In this document: positions 37,801 through 42,309 of the stretch, piece after piece
How positions within the stretch are numbered: the first letter of the stretch is position 1
Layout of the letters: the number at the start of each line of letters is the position of its first letter
NCBI GenBank assembly: GCA_963576735.1
Contig: OY755177.1
Span: 17,732,001-17,796,000 of the forward strand
Reading direction: 5' to 3'
Source: Bedellia somnulentella
Lineage: Eukaryota; Arthropoda; Insecta; Lepidoptera; Bedelliidae
DNA: 64,000 nt
The notes under the pieces: generated by a model
Seen by the model: only the letters and a program-made list of their open reading frames with translations
Told to the model about the DNA's origin: nothing
Database searches by the model: none
Made by a program: the position numbers and the translations under genes

Positions 37801-40234
37801 GCCAAATTGTAACAACGCAAATGTAAAAATTATGAAGGATAACAATTACTAAAAGTTAGAAGCCCGGTCATACCCATGCTACATTTTTACATCACTCAAT
37901 ATGAATTTTCTAAAATTGGCTTGGTATTTGTTAATTTCAAAGTTATGGCTACCACGTTGTAAGCATTTACTGTGCAGTATAGTTGCTGTGTAGTGTCGGC
38001 TTAGAATAGCTCTACCCCATTTCTTCCGGTGGGTGTACGTAAAAGGCGACTAACGGAATTGGGGCTTTTGAGGGATTTTTGGGCGATGCGGTTGGAGACC
38101 CATCACCAACAACCTTTATTTATTTATACCATCTTTTCCCCATGGAACTTCCCAAAGTGGCTGAGGAATTTCTAATTTCTTAGCTCTGGCTACCCCTTCT
38201 AGGGATTTATAGTCGTGAGTATATGTATGTATGTATGTATGTTATAAGTATTTAGTTGGGTGTTTAGAACCATAACCTTGTAGAAAGTGTAAACAAAAGT
38301 AGTTTGCTGTGTAGTGCCGGCTTAGAATGTCGCTACCCCTTTCTATCCACGGGTGTCGTAAGAGGCGACTAAGGGTATTGGGGCTTTTTTTGGATTTTTG
38401 GGCGATGCGGTTGGAGACCCATCACCAAAAACCTTTATTTTTACCATCTTTTCCCTACTCAACTTCCAAAAGTGGCTGAGGAATATATGATTCCTTAGTT
38501 CTGGCTACCCCTTCTAGGGAAATATAGCCGTGATTATATGTAAGTATGTGAACAAAAGTCTAAATCTAACTTAATTGTTGCAGCTAAAATCTCTTGCACT
38601 AAAACACAAATCGCAAATGTTGGCTGTCTCGCAAACTCTACAGAAGCTCATAGATATGGCCACATTGAGAATAGAATGGCTGTCCAAACATTCCCTCACG
38701 GTGGTACAGTGGATGAAACATTATTTGGATGAAGGTAAATTGTTTTTAATTTTAGTTTTGTATGAATGTATTTATTTAGCTGTTATTATCTGTTATGAAA
38801 GCAGTCCGTTCACAGTTATTTTACCTCTAGCCCTAAGAAAATGTTTCTGGCGCTACTCTGAATCCTTATCGGCATGATATACATTATAATAATATCGAAA
38901 GCATTAAAAATAGCAGAGAACACCACGGAACACTAGACACACTTCACAGCAAGTAATGCTAACATAACTTAAATGTAAATTAATGTCAGAGGAAAATAAA
39001 TGTGAACGGACTGTACTATTAAATGCAAGACTTAAGCCTCAAGGGATCACGCCGTATATCCCCGAAAGGTTGGCAGAGGTACTAATACTTTTGAACATCA
39101 CATGCAATTATCACTGGTGTTCAGAGTACCCACGTTTTGCATGGACAGTGTTCTCACGTGATAGGGGGCAGGCCTATCGCCGTTTTGTACGAATACACTG
39201 TCACATGACTAAGTAAAACTAAGCCATATGGGTTTCCTCACGATGTTTTGCCTCACCGTTCCACCTCATTTAATACACTCGTTTCGATTACCAATTTAGT
39301 GTAACAGTATAACCATTTTAGAGCCTTCAAGCCCCATCGGCCATCGCAAGTTTTATCACTTAAGTTTTGAAAGCCTTTGTATGTTATAGTTATTTCACTA
39401 CTAGTAGTCCGCGCCGGTTTCGCACGGTGCTGTCAAGTATTGTTCACTGCTTACCTCCTTTAATATTTAGCGTGATATATAGCTTATGTTGCTCCTGAAA
39501 GTTTTAGCTTTCCATTGGTAAAAGAAATTTTGAAATCGGTTTAGTAGTTGCGGAGCCTTTTCATTACAGACATACAAACAAATTTTCCCTTCTTTTAATA
39601 TTATAAAAAGTATTCTTTGTCCTTTTCCTGGTTCTAAGCTATCTCTCCTCGAATTTTTATCCGAATCCGTAAAAAGTGTAACTAACACCACTTTCACATT
39701 AAATTAATTTTAGAAAGTGCTTAAAATTCAAATGTGTTACCCAAAACATGTATTTTAAGAAAGCAGAAATATTTGATTTCTTTTTCTTCTCTCAATACTT
39801 AATTATCAATTTATATATCAAGTTTCAAAAACACTATATTAAGGTTGTTCATAATTCCAGGTAAATCAGGGACCACAGAAAGAAATGATATCAATGAATC
39901 TCCTGAAGTTCCTAGATCTAGCGATGAGGTCAAAACCAAGAATAAAAATAATGGTAGTATTAAGAATAAAAATGAAAATAATATAACAAAGAATAAAAAT
40001 GAAACCATTACGGATAATATCACAAATAATAATAATACTATTTTAGATAATAATGATCTGTCAATTAAATCTAAGTTAGAAAATAATAATACGTTAATTG
40101 TAAGTAATGTTAATGATTTAAATAATACAAATTCAGAAACTAATTCAACTGAAAACTTTACAACTGAAAGTCCGAAAATATCTAATTTAACAATTGTTGA
40201 TAATAATTCGACGGAATCTGGTACAAAATCATAA
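7655..40234 (+). CDS. M1-family zinc aminopeptidase (aminopeptidase N-like), 14 coding exons, membrane form
   Basis: Spliced CDS: 7655-7837, 11546-12423, 13571-13726, 13913-14233, 14664-14847, 21305-21543, 22488-22668, 24994-25177, 28091-28365, 33870-34066, 35048-35215, 36121-36334, 38584-38734, 39861-40234. Together this is 3705 bp, 1234 residues plus stop; every intron is GT-AG and every phase joins. The family removes N-terminal amino acids from peptides. Seen: cytoplasmic tail and one membrane segment (about 33-57), M1 N-domain, CFDEP region, EAMEN at 502-506, zinc site H538-E-x2-H542 with E561, catalytic-type Tyr624, GYYRVNYD near 776, and an ERAP1-like helical C-domain. Odd points are an insert at about 158-296, a Gly-to-Glu change in GAMEN, and an Asn/Thr-rich tail with no hydrophobic GPI signal. 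A second first exon lies at 11405. The exact paralogue cannot be named. Confidence 0.93.
8335..8433. mobile_element. MITE-E copy 2 (partial)
   Basis: Shares GCCATCTCATTCGTACTTAC, TTAGTATCGTATACCGTC and AAAATAGCGCTCGTG with the full copies; the left end is missing. Confidence 0.65.
8745..8945 (+). repeat. tRNA-like SINE (family G) copy
   Basis: A 5' part shared with 36655-36780 (minus), a tRNA-like unit at 8857-8928 and a tail AAATTTTTCTTTCCTTTATT. Inserted in the hAT element. Confidence 0.75.
8857..8928 (+). other. tRNA-like sequence within SINE-G
   Basis: Acceptor arms GACACGG and CTGTGTC pair, the D arm is TAGCTCAGTTGGCAGAGC, the anticodon-like stem TCGGG/CCCGA has loop GCGTTTA, and the T arm is GCGGGTTCGATCCCC. 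The base before the anticodon is C, not the universal U, and copies are dispersed, so this is a SINE head rather than a tRNA gene. Confidence 0.7.
8965..9600 (-). mobile_element. RTE-like LINE 3' fragment
   Basis: Minus strand encodes [18 protein letters not shown].., [15 protein letters not shown].. and [11 protein letters not shown], near-identical in order to the C-terminal LINE ORF. Open for ~200 codons but only the tail of the protein. Confidence 0.9.
9690..9932 (-). repeat. SINE-A copy
   Basis: From ACATATACATATACGTACGG to GCCGACACTACACA, minus direction, in the hAT element. Confidence 0.87.
10210..11404 (+). promoter_or_regulatory. Candidate promoter/5' UTR region of alternative exon 1b
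   Basis: This 1.2 kb between the hAT element and the exon 1b ATG is free of the repeats that fill the rest of the window. It is AT-rich with no convincing TATA box; TTCAGT at 11044 resembles an arthropod initiator. The absence of repeats hints at constraint, but the start site cannot be fixed by eye. Confidence 0.35.
11405..11467 (+). CDS. Aminopeptidase alternative exon 1b: signal-peptide-like start
   Basis: ATG at 11405 opens 21 codons ([19 protein letters not shown].., a basic residue, a hydrophobic core and small residues near a possible cleavage site). They end exactly at a gtaagt donor (11468) in phase 0, the same phase as exon 1a. A 78-bp intron then leads to the exon 2 acceptor at 11546. 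Using this exon gives a protein of about 1194 residues with a cleavable signal instead of a membrane anchor. Transcript evidence would settle whether both starts are used. Confidence 0.72.
11546..12423 (+). CDS. Aminopeptidase exon 2: M1 N-domain with Thr/Ser-rich insert
   Basis: Residues 62-354. It opens with the classic M1 start ([15 protein letters not shown]) and beta-strands, then reaches RTKR at 154-157, a furin-like basic site. About 140 residues rich in Thr, Ser and Asn with many N-x-S/T sequons follow, before the usual N-domain strands resume near residue 297 (VHILS) and run to the GFYKSSY region. Donor gtgagt at 12424. The 293-codon single-exon reading frame without a stop argues that the insert is genuine coding sequence. 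Confidence 0.9.
12615..12980 (+). repeat. Diverged SINE-A copy with palindromic insert
   Basis: GTGTAGTGTCACTCCAGAAT through GTTGGAGACCCATCAC and GTGGCTGA, then the 133-bp palindrome at 12801, then a worn 3' end. Confidence 0.7.
12801..12933. mobile_element. Fold-back MITE, 133 bp
   Basis: CCTGATTTTTAAATTGAGTA at the left is inverted at the right (ACTCAATTCAAAAATCAGG). Arms of about 50 bp continue through ACTTAAGTATTGTT. Target duplication not clear. Confidence 0.65.
12984..13235 (-). repeat. SINE-A copy
   Basis: CATACATACATATACCCACGG to GCCGACACTACACGG, with a short internal deletion after GGGTCTCCAG. Confidence 0.87.
13571..13726 (+). CDS. Aminopeptidase exon 3: substrate-domain CFDEP region
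   Basis: Residues 354-406. Acceptor tttcag, donor gtaagt at 13727. Contains [22 protein letters not shown], one of the most conserved stretches of M1 aminopeptidases. Phases: two bases come from exon 2 (AA+A gives Lys), and it ends with TA, completed to Tyr by exon 4. Confidence 0.93.
13913..14233 (+). CDS. Aminopeptidase exon 4: EAMEN substrate-recognition motif
   Basis: Residues 406-513. Contains [12 protein letters not shown], the [10 protein letters not shown] segment and [11 protein letters not shown] at 502-512. Most M1 enzymes have Gly at the first motif position (GAMEN); here it is Glu (codon GAA at 14199). Laeverin, with His at this place, shows that the position can vary. Donor gtaagt at 14234. 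Confidence 0.94.
14664..14847 (+). CDS. Aminopeptidase exon 5: zinc-binding active site
   Basis: Residues 513-574. Carries [10 protein letters not shown] and, 18 residues after the second His, the Glu of [12 protein letters not shown]: the complete HEXXH-x18-E zinc site (H538, H542, E561, with general base E539). All catalytic metal ligands are intact, so an active peptidase is expected. Donor gtcagt at 14848, phase 0. Confidence 0.96.
14895..15142 (+). repeat. SINE-A copy
   Basis: Near-consensus copy 48 bp downstream of the exon 5 donor. A worn second piece follows at 15150-15300. Confidence 0.9.
15330..16030 (+). mobile_element. CR1/Jockey-like LINE 3' fragment
   Basis: Reading frames with [20 protein letters not shown].., [13 protein letters not shown] and [16 protein letters not shown] resemble the C-terminal region of Jockey/CR1-type reverse transcriptases. 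Broken by at least one frameshift near 15530. Ends in ATAAATAAAAAA. Confidence 0.7.
16170..16360. repeat. Inverted pair of SINE-G sequences
   Basis: AAAAATTTCGACACTAGCGG.. (minus) is met by GCGGATTCGATCCCCGCTAG.. (plus): two tRNA-like ends joined head to head, forming a long hairpin. Followed by the G tail CCCACATGCGGTTTTCATG. Confidence 0.75.
16425..16600 (-). mobile_element. RTE-like LINE 3' end fragment
   Basis: (CATA)n, then CTCACGCCGTTAGTTCCCAT and the inverse of the last ORF codons (GGCAGAGACTATCGATCGCC). Confidence 0.85.
16711..16964 (-). repeat. SINE-A copy
   Basis: CATACATACATATACTCACGG to CCGGCACTACACGGC; carries the GACACCCGTGGGTAGAAAG subtype block. Confidence 0.87.
16970..17070 (+). 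mobile_element. RTE-like LINE fragment
   Basis: Encodes the equivalent of SGKVPQDWCKAVIVPLYKGKG in a diverged form. Lies directly left of the BEL/Pao element. Confidence 0.7.
17095..17577 (+). repeat. 5' LTR of the BEL/Pao element
   Basis: 483 bp, TG..CA. Almost the same as the 3' LTR; differences cluster in the last 80 bp. Confidence 0.92.
17580..17592 (+). promoter_or_regulatory. Primer-binding-site-like motif
   Basis: TGGCGCCCAACGT starts two bases after the 5' LTR, the position and type of motif used for tRNA priming in LTR retroelements. Confidence 0.7.
17941..18458 (+). repeat. Seven tandem 74-bp repeats in the BEL/Pao leader
   Basis: Units start GCTAAAAGAGGAAGGCGTCG at 17941, 18015, 18089, 18163, 18237, 18311 and 18385, exactly 74 bp apart. 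Each has an AGGCGT/ACGCCT stem and a GATAT/ATATC stem. Units differ at a few positions (aatgcc/aacgcc, cgaata/cggata). They lie between the primer site and the gag start. Confidence 0.95.
18466..18648 (+). pseudogene. BEL/Pao gag start (truncated)
   Basis: 60 codons. [20 protein letters not shown] resembles the N-terminal gag helix of BEL/Pao elements; it stops shortly after, next to an AT-rich deletion junction at about 18650-18765. Confidence 0.6.
18766..19212 (+). pseudogene. BEL/Pao pol C-terminus (integrase end and DUF5641-like domain)
   Basis: 148 codons. [20 protein letters not shown] is the end of the integrase core. [16 protein letters not shown].., GNIVLIKD.., LGKIEQAH.. and [17 protein letters not shown] fit the DUF5641 tail typical of BEL/Pao polyproteins. 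Only the last part of pol remains. Confidence 0.85.
19619..20526 (+). repeat. 3' LTR of the BEL/Pao element, split by a MITE
   Basis: 908 bp = 483-bp LTR + 417-bp MITE + 8-bp duplication. A short purine stretch (GTGGGGAA) just before the LTR may be the polypurine tract. Confidence 0.92.
19858..20274. mobile_element. hAT-type MITE with ~100-bp inverted ends, in the 3' LTR
   Basis: Begins GGCTTATTCCGTTTATCCAC and ends with its inverse; arms of about 100 bp are almost perfect. GTTAGGAA flanks it at 19850-19857 and 20275-20282 (8 bp, as for hAT). The 5' LTR shows the empty site. No coding capacity. Confidence 0.92.
20615..20750 (+). repeat. Worn SINE-A fragment
   Basis: GCCGTGTAGTGACGTAAGAGGC.. 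to the ACTTCCAAATGTTG block, heavily diverged; lies just before the exon 6 duplicate. Confidence 0.6.
20796..20936 (+). pseudogene. Broken duplicate of aminopeptidase exon 6
   Basis: The first ~136 bp of exon 6 are repeated with their cctcag acceptor. The copy differs from exon 6 at only a few bases, mostly silent; one codon changes Ser to Leu. It breaks off after KFN straight into a TAA stop (20934), without a donor and without the catalytic Tyr. It is either a dead duplicate or, if spliced in, a truncating terminal exon. Confidence 0.85.
21305..21543 (+). CDS. Aminopeptidase exon 6: catalytic-tyrosine segment
   Basis: Residues 575-654. Starts [11 protein letters not shown], continues through [14 protein letters not shown] with the transition-state Tyr (residue 624), and ends in VKEW split by the intron (donor gtgagt at 21544). 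The preceding intron (14848-21304) is 6.5 kb and holds a BEL/Pao element plus a broken copy of this same exon at 20796. Confidence 0.94.
21842..22066 (+). repeat. SINE-A copy (diverged)
   Basis: GCTGTGTAGAATAGCACTAC.. to ATAGCCGTAAGTATATGTAAG, with small deletions. Confidence 0.8.
22488..22668 (+). CDS. Aminopeptidase exon 7
   Basis: Residues 654-714. Acceptor cccag, donor gtgaat at 22669 (phase 0). Encodes [11 protein letters not shown].. and ..[14 protein letters not shown], the conserved W-T-x-Q-x-G-[FY]-P signature of M1 enzymes. A SINE-C inserted immediately downstream duplicated the donor sequence. Two broken copies of this exon follow at 23494 and 23856. Confidence 0.93.
22681..23045 (-). 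repeat. SINE-C copy inserted across the exon 7 splice donor
   Basis: AGGTGAATATACAT at 22667-22680 is repeated at 23046-23059: a 14-bp duplication that includes the last two bases of exon 7 and its donor. On the minus strand: tRNA-like head (ATAGCCCAGTGGGTAG A-box region, GTTCAAATCCTGGGTC B-box region), body with CACGTGAT blocks, tail of ATGTT repeats. This is the best-supported SINE-C. Confidence 0.93.
23075..23285 (+). mobile_element. RTE-like LINE 3' fragment
   Basis: GGAAGGTAATGTTAGTAGAGG.. to CTGCCTACCCCAATAG.. and GGCGTGAGTATAT; same order as the reference LINE, with small deletions. Confidence 0.85.
23300..23490 (+). repeat. SINE-A, 5'-truncated
   Basis: Starts at GACGGTATTGGGGCTTTTAA and ends in (ATGT)n. 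Confidence 0.85.
23494..23616 (+). pseudogene. Broken duplicate of aminopeptidase exon 7 (copy 2)
   Basis: Matches the last two thirds of exon 7, including the W-T-R-Q-A-G-Y-P region and the caacag|gtaaat donor. It has no acceptor, and lost bases in the RDYSSG segment shift the frame. Copies 2 and 3 share bases that differ from exon 7, so one probably arose from the other. Confidence 0.85.
23620..23815 (-). repeat. SINE-A, diverged
   Basis: AATATACTCACGGCTGTAATC to CGCTATTCTAAGCC, between exon 7 copies 2 and 3. Confidence 0.8.
23856..23959 (+). pseudogene. Broken duplicate of aminopeptidase exon 7 (copy 3)
   Basis: Starts in a scrambled stretch, then matches exon 7 from the FMNSW codons to the donor (caacag|gtataa). 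It lacks the exon start and acceptor. Lies between two SINE-A copies. Confidence 0.83.
23984..24236 (+). repeat. SINE-A copy
   Basis: GCCGTGTAGTGCCGGCTTAG to GTGTGTATGTATGTA; the CCCACGGGTGTCGTAAGAGG subtype. Confidence 0.88.
24237..24480. repeat. Insect-type AT-rich repeat starting CTAGCTGACCCGC
   Basis: CTAGCTGACCCGCAAAC at the start; a diverged counterpart starts at 54985 (CAAGCTGACCCGACAG). The segment ending CGGTTCTGCCGTTTCGGAGG is typical of dispersed insect repeats. Class not determined. Confidence 0.45.
24690..24868 (+). mobile_element. Possible short LTR with primer-binding-like site
   Basis: TGTTAGAGCGCACAC..TTTCCACA (161 bp, TG..CA), followed directly by GTGGTGACCCCGATGTGA, which looks like an LTR-element primer-binding region. 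No second LTR or coding part is nearby, so this is at best a remnant. Confidence 0.35.
24994..25177 (+). CDS. Aminopeptidase exon 8: beta-domain (domain III)
   Basis: Residues 715-776. Acceptor cctccag, donor gtaagt at 25178. Encodes SLFTTSQ.., LWDIPVSYS and the start of the GYYRVNYD signature, whose Gly codon is split across the intron. A second ag lies upstream at 24973-24974, but only 24994 keeps the family alignment. Confidence 0.88.
25178..26800. other. Intron sequence without recognised genes
   Basis: AT-rich intron. A repeat-like piece with (GAAAT)n lies near 25225-25330. Otherwise no clear element or exon signal was found. Confidence 0.4.
26812..26872. repeat. CA-rich microsatellite
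   Basis: (CA)n broken by GCACACAT and TGCCCAT units. Confidence 0.85.
27140..27350. repeat. (AAAT)n and repeat-H copy
   Basis: ATAAATAAATAAATA simple repeat, then TTATTTATTTAAACACTTTATTG.. with CTTCCAGTCAACCTTTATGG. The latter is shared in diverged form with 43415-43560 and 54363-54505. Probably a LINE 3' end; class not fixed. Confidence 0.55.
27584..27957 (-). repeat. SINE-C copy
   Basis: Near-full copy flanked by TTCGAATCAT at 27574-27583 and 27958-27967 (10-bp duplication). Confidence 0.92.
28091..28365 (+). CDS. Aminopeptidase exon 9: GYYRVNYD and start of helical domain
   Basis: Residues 776-867. [14 protein letters not shown].. follows the split Gly, then the helical domain begins ([13 protein letters not shown]). 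Acceptor tttttcag, donor gtgagt at 28366, phase 0. Very typical of the M1 C-terminal ERAP1-like domain. Confidence 0.94.
28418..28660 (+). repeat. SINE-A copy
   Basis: GCCGTGTAGTGTCGGCTTAG to ATAGCCGTAAGTATATT, starting 52 bp after the exon 9 donor. Confidence 0.87.
28661..29700. other. Intron sequence without recognised genes
   Basis: AT-rich, with oligo-A and oligo-T stretches at 28830 and 29240. I see no exon, tRNA or known repeat here. Confidence 0.4.
29717..31121 (+). pseudogene. Retroelement fragment: reverse-transcriptase C-terminus plus PD-(D/E)XK-like domain, frameshifted
   Basis: Three overlapping frames continue one another: 29717-30388 ([14 protein letters not shown].., [15 protein letters not shown]..), about 30290-30700 ([20 protein letters not shown].., [18 protein letters not shown]..) and 30693-31121 ([18 protein letters not shown].., [15 protein letters not shown].., AVETLGPWG..). 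The RPD..WEAT..D pattern looks like a restriction-type nuclease core. The same protein type is common in invertebrate genomes next to reverse transcriptases. It has at least two frameshifts and its 5' part is missing. Lies in the exon 9-10 intron. Confidence 0.7.
31263..32082 (-). mobile_element. RTE-like LINE fragment split by SINE-C
   Basis: 31263-31433 matches the SEKARM..SSQSV region in reverse. 31794-32082 continues to the reverse-transcriptase part (CATTCAGTCATATTTTCCTC, CCATGAACAAATTGAAAAGCC). The intervening SINE-C is younger. Confidence 0.8.
31434..31793 (-). repeat. SINE-C copy
   Basis: Near-consensus copy from TAAACATAAACGTTCACGCC to GGGCTATCACGG, inserted in the LINE fragment. 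Confidence 0.92.
32089..32590 (+). repeat. SINE-B split by SINE-A
   Basis: Head GACAGCCGTGGCTGAGTGG and GGAGGTTGCGGGTTTGATCC, break at 32170, body resuming at 32431 (TAATGTGCTGAGCAAAAATG) to the GTATAATATATCCGTATAT end. Confidence 0.87.
32171..32418 (+). repeat. SINE-A reference copy with 12-bp target duplication
   Basis: TGAGAGCAACAT occurs at 32159-32170 and 32419-32430. The 248-bp insert runs from the GCTGTGTAGTGTCGG start to GTATGTATGTATGTA. A duplication of this length is the mark of LINE-type target-primed insertion. Its 3' end (CTGGCTACCCC..GGGATTTATAG..CGTGAGTATATGTATG) parallels the RTE-like LINE end (CTGCCTACCCC..GGGAACTAACGGCGTGAGAATATGTATG). Confidence 0.93.
32765..33118 (-). repeat. 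Inverted copy of the SINE-A-in-SINE-B junction
   Basis: Reads, inverted, the same unusual junction and private bases as 32171-32520 (AGGATAAAGAAATTC, CTCACGACTATAAATCC, then ATGAGAGCAACATTAATG). It is therefore a segmental inverted duplication, not an independent insertion. Confidence 0.88.
33130..33375 (-). repeat. SINE-A, older subtype
   Basis: GACTCCTAAAAGAGGTAGCC to CCGGCACTACACAGC, with the GACACCTGTGGGTAGAAAGG block. Confidence 0.82.
33376..33860. other. Intron sequence without recognised genes
   Basis: AT-rich; a GC-richer piece at 33384-33475. No repeat family recognised. Confidence 0.4.
33870..34066 (+). CDS. Aminopeptidase exon 10: helical domain
   Basis: Residues 868-933. Acceptor cctccacag, donor gtgagt at 34067. 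[14 protein letters not shown].. and ..[11 protein letters not shown] fit the amphipathic helices of the C-domain. Phase joins with exon 11 (CC+A gives Pro). Confidence 0.92.
34067..34650. other. Intron sequence without recognised genes
   Basis: AT-rich intron between exons 10 and 11; nothing recognised before the SINE-A at 34657. Confidence 0.4.
34657..34903 (+). repeat. SINE-A copy
   Basis: GCCGTGTAGTGTCGGCTTAG to GTGAGTATATGTATGTATG. Confidence 0.88.
35048..35215 (+). CDS. Aminopeptidase exon 11: helical domain
   Basis: Residues 933-989. [17 protein letters not shown].. and ..[16 protein letters not shown] match the conserved C-domain helices. Acceptor tttcag, donor gtaagt at 35216. Final GC is completed to Ala by exon 12. 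Confidence 0.92.
35268..35462 (-). mobile_element. RTE-like LINE 3' fragment
   Basis: (CATA)n CTCACGCCATTAGTTCCCAT followed by the inverse of the last ~55 codons of the ORF. Confidence 0.88.
35824..36076 (-). repeat. SINE-A copy
   Basis: (CATA)n CACATACTCACGGC to GCCGACACTACACAGC; ends 44 bp before exon 12. Confidence 0.88.
36121..36334 (+). CDS. Aminopeptidase exon 12: helical domain
   Basis: Residues 989-1060. [11 protein letters not shown].., ..[16 protein letters not shown].. and [10 protein letters not shown]. Acceptor tttttttcag, donor gtaagt at 36335, phase 0. The second half of this exon is copied without visible change at 37010 and in a shorter, altered form at 37443. Confidence 0.93.
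36508..36785 (-). repeat. SINE-G copy with tRNA-like unit
   Basis: Tail TTCATGAAAACCTCATGTGG.. on the left, tRNA-like unit at 36582-36654 (minus), and the 5' part to 36770, which is shared with 8745-8856. A second tail-like piece (TTTTCCTTTCCTTTATTTAT) closes it. Confidence 0.8.
36800..37440. repeat. Tandemly repeated spacer with tRNA-like remnants
   Basis: 36838-36895 and 37325-37390 both carry a minus tRNA-like piece (GATTTAG(G)AAGC.ACTCTC..ACTAG.CCA). Each is followed by AAAACTATA..CAACATA.AT text and a copy of exon 12 sequence. This implies duplication of a block of about 430 bp. Confidence 0.6.
37010..37156 (+). pseudogene. Duplicate of the second half of aminopeptidase exon 12 plus donor
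   Basis: From AAAGATTATTGG to the donor and the first ~16 intron bases, it shows no difference from 36204-36350. Beyond that the intron copies diverge quickly. No polypyrimidine-AG acceptor lies directly upstream, so it is probably not spliced in. Confidence 0.88.
37443..37495 (+). pseudogene. Third, short copy of exon 12 sequence
   Basis: About 50 bp matching the [14 protein letters not shown] segment, with point changes and an extra base. A similar AT-rich spacer and a tRNA-like remnant precede both extra copies, so the repeat unit is larger than the exon. Confidence 0.75.
37630..37795 (-). mobile_element. RTE-like LINE 3' fragment
   Basis: TACTCACGCCCATTGTTCCC.. to CTTCGGACGCCGGCCTTG, inverse of the ORF end. 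Confidence 0.85.
37983..38243 (+). repeat. SINE-A copy
   Basis: Near consensus, ending in (ATGT)n. Confidence 0.9.
38305..38550 (+). repeat. SINE-A copy
   Basis: CCACGGGTGTCGTAAGAGGC subtype; ends 34 bp upstream of the exon 13 start. Confidence 0.88.
38584..38734 (+). CDS. Aminopeptidase exon 13: last helices
   Basis: Residues 1061-1111. [15 protein letters not shown].. and ..[17 protein letters not shown], the end of the M1 helical domain. Acceptor gttgcag, donor gtaaat at 38735. Confidence 0.88.
39040..39265 (-). repeat. SINE-C partial copy
   Basis: GATCACGCCGTATATCCCCG to the CACGATGTTTTGCCTCACCG block; head missing. Confidence 0.82.
39861..40234 (+). CDS. Aminopeptidase exon 14: Asn/Thr-rich C-terminal tail and stop
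   Basis: Residues 1111-1234, stop TAA at 40232. About 120 residues, mostly Asn, Lys, Thr, Ser and Glu, with many N-x-S/T sequons and no hydrophobic stretch. It is low-complexity and not part of the M1 fold. Acceptor ttccag at 39860 joins in phase with exon 13. Midgut aminopeptidase N usually ends in a hydrophobic GPI signal; none is seen here. Confidence 0.8.
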
Positions 40235-40990
40235 AAAAATAGTATTAATCTCCTTAGAGGATATTTGATGTTTGATGAATTCCTATTATTTAAAAATATT
40301 TACATTATTAAATAATTATTAATTAAAAAATACTTTACAATAATAATAATTATTATTATAAAGTATTTTTGCTACCACAGATGGCGCTAGTTGGGCTGTG
40401 TTTCAGATATATTTTTCTACAACACATTGTATTTTGATCTTTTGATTTATGGTAGTTAAAATATTATTTAATACAAAACTGTATTATTTAAAATATAAGA
40501 AATATATAATGTGAAATTGAAACTATGTACAAAATAACAAATTATGAAAGAAATTAATGATTTCATTATTGCCTACTAAAATATTTTAAGTCTATGCCGC
40601 TAGTATATTCATATTATTAAATATATATTTTTATGAAATTTAATTATGATTATTACCATCTTATTGACAACTTCATATTATCTTATTTCTTATAATTTAA
40701 CTGAATAATTACATTGATTTTAAAGATTAGTTGAATTCTATTGTCTAATGAATACTAGCATAAAACAATGTTGCCATTTTACGAAAATTTTAAATTAATG
40801 TTGAGATTTAAAGAATACTGTAAAAACTATTTTGTGATGAATGTAAGAATTATTGTTCCTAAATATTAGTTTGATTATTAACAAATAAATGTTACTTATT
40901 ATGAATTGTAATTAAAACGTCTGGGACGCATGTATTGATTAATGAAAAGAAATTATTTTGAAATAAATACTAATTTAATAAATAAAACTT
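40235..40990 (+). other. 3' UTR of the aminopeptidase with poly(A) signals
   Basis: AT-rich, without reading frames. AATAAA occurs at 40962, 40977 and 40981, which are probable polyadenylation signals. A hairpin with arms of about 20 bp lies at 40326-40370. Confidence 0.6.
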
Positions 40991-41179
40991 TTATTTTAAA
41001 TAATTTCAATGAAATGTATAAGCGTACCCACTCAAATACATTCTAAACTAAGTTGAAGCCCCTCAAGAAACTTTTCCTATCGCCAAAAAACCCACAGATG
41101 GATATAGGTCGTTTATGATCTCTAACACACAAACGAGCACACACATAGACTCATACACTCACAAACACACACAAAATAC

Positions 41180-41925
41180 GAGTTCTGATCTATACATTAT
41201 TAATTAAGAAAAAAAATAGTATTTTATTTTCTCTATATAAAATGTTCCTGGTTGTACTTTCTTTTCTAAAAATGCTGGTCGATTGGCAAAGTGCCACAAG
41301 AATGGTGCAAAGCGGTAATTGTGCCTTTATATAAAGGAAAGGGGTCACACCAGGAATGCGTGATTGAGATTAATGTTAAGAAAGTGGAACAAGTGAAAGA
41401 GTATGTATATTTGGGAAGTTTGTTTACTAGGGATGGAAAGTGTGATGATGATATCGAGAGGAGAGTGAAAAAGGGTAATAGGGTAAATGGGGCACTGGAT
41501 AGTCTATTATCTAGTCAGTCGGTGTCCGAAAAGGCCCGAATGGCTGTGTATGATGCTGTCCTCGTTCCTACGCTTATGTATGGCAGTGAATGTTGGGTGT
41601 GGCAGAAGAAGCATGAAAGCAGAGTGCATGCAGTAAAAATGAGATCCCTCAAATAAGTTTGTAATGTAAGGTTATGTGATCGTGTCAGGAATGATGTGAT
41701 TTGTGAAAGGTGTGGTGTAAAAGATGATATTGTAAGAAAGGTAAAAAAAGGAATGTTGAGATGGTTAGGGCACATAGAGAGGATGGATGACAGTAAATTG
41801 GTGAAAGAGATATATAGAGCCAATAATAATGTTAGTAGAGGACGACCTCGGAGGACACATTAAGATCAAATAAAAGATTTGCTCAAAAAGGCAGGCGTCC
41901 GAAGTATGAAGAATAAAGAGAAATG
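41180..41925 (+). mobile_element. RTE-like LINE with internal deletion
   Basis: ..KAVIVPLYKGKGSHQE joins directly to CVIEIN.KKVEQ.., so the whole reverse-transcriptase core is missing between two short direct matches. A stop after MRSLK and others downstream break the tail. Confidence 0.88.
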
Positions 41926-42309
41926 AAATGAAAAAATCCCAAACTAAGGTTTGTACCAAAATAGGTTAATGCTATTCAAAGCCAAAAGAACAGAGTAAAA
42001 ATGAAAATATCATATTTTTTATAGTACTCAATACTCACAAAGAAATAGAAGGAAATAATCTCGTCAGATTTATATAATTTTTTCATTCTTACTCTTTACT
42101 CCCACCTTTTTTCAACCGCTTTGCCTTTAAACGTGCTCTACTAACAATACCATTTACACTGGCTCTATCTCTTTCGGCACTTTACTCTGAAAGCTCTATT
42201 CTTTATCACACTCAAATATTTCATGGAGCGTTGTTTTTTAAATAAAGAATAACGTGGGAGCGAGTCCAGGGTCACAACAATATTTGCTTTTCAATTATGA
42301 AACCGTTTG

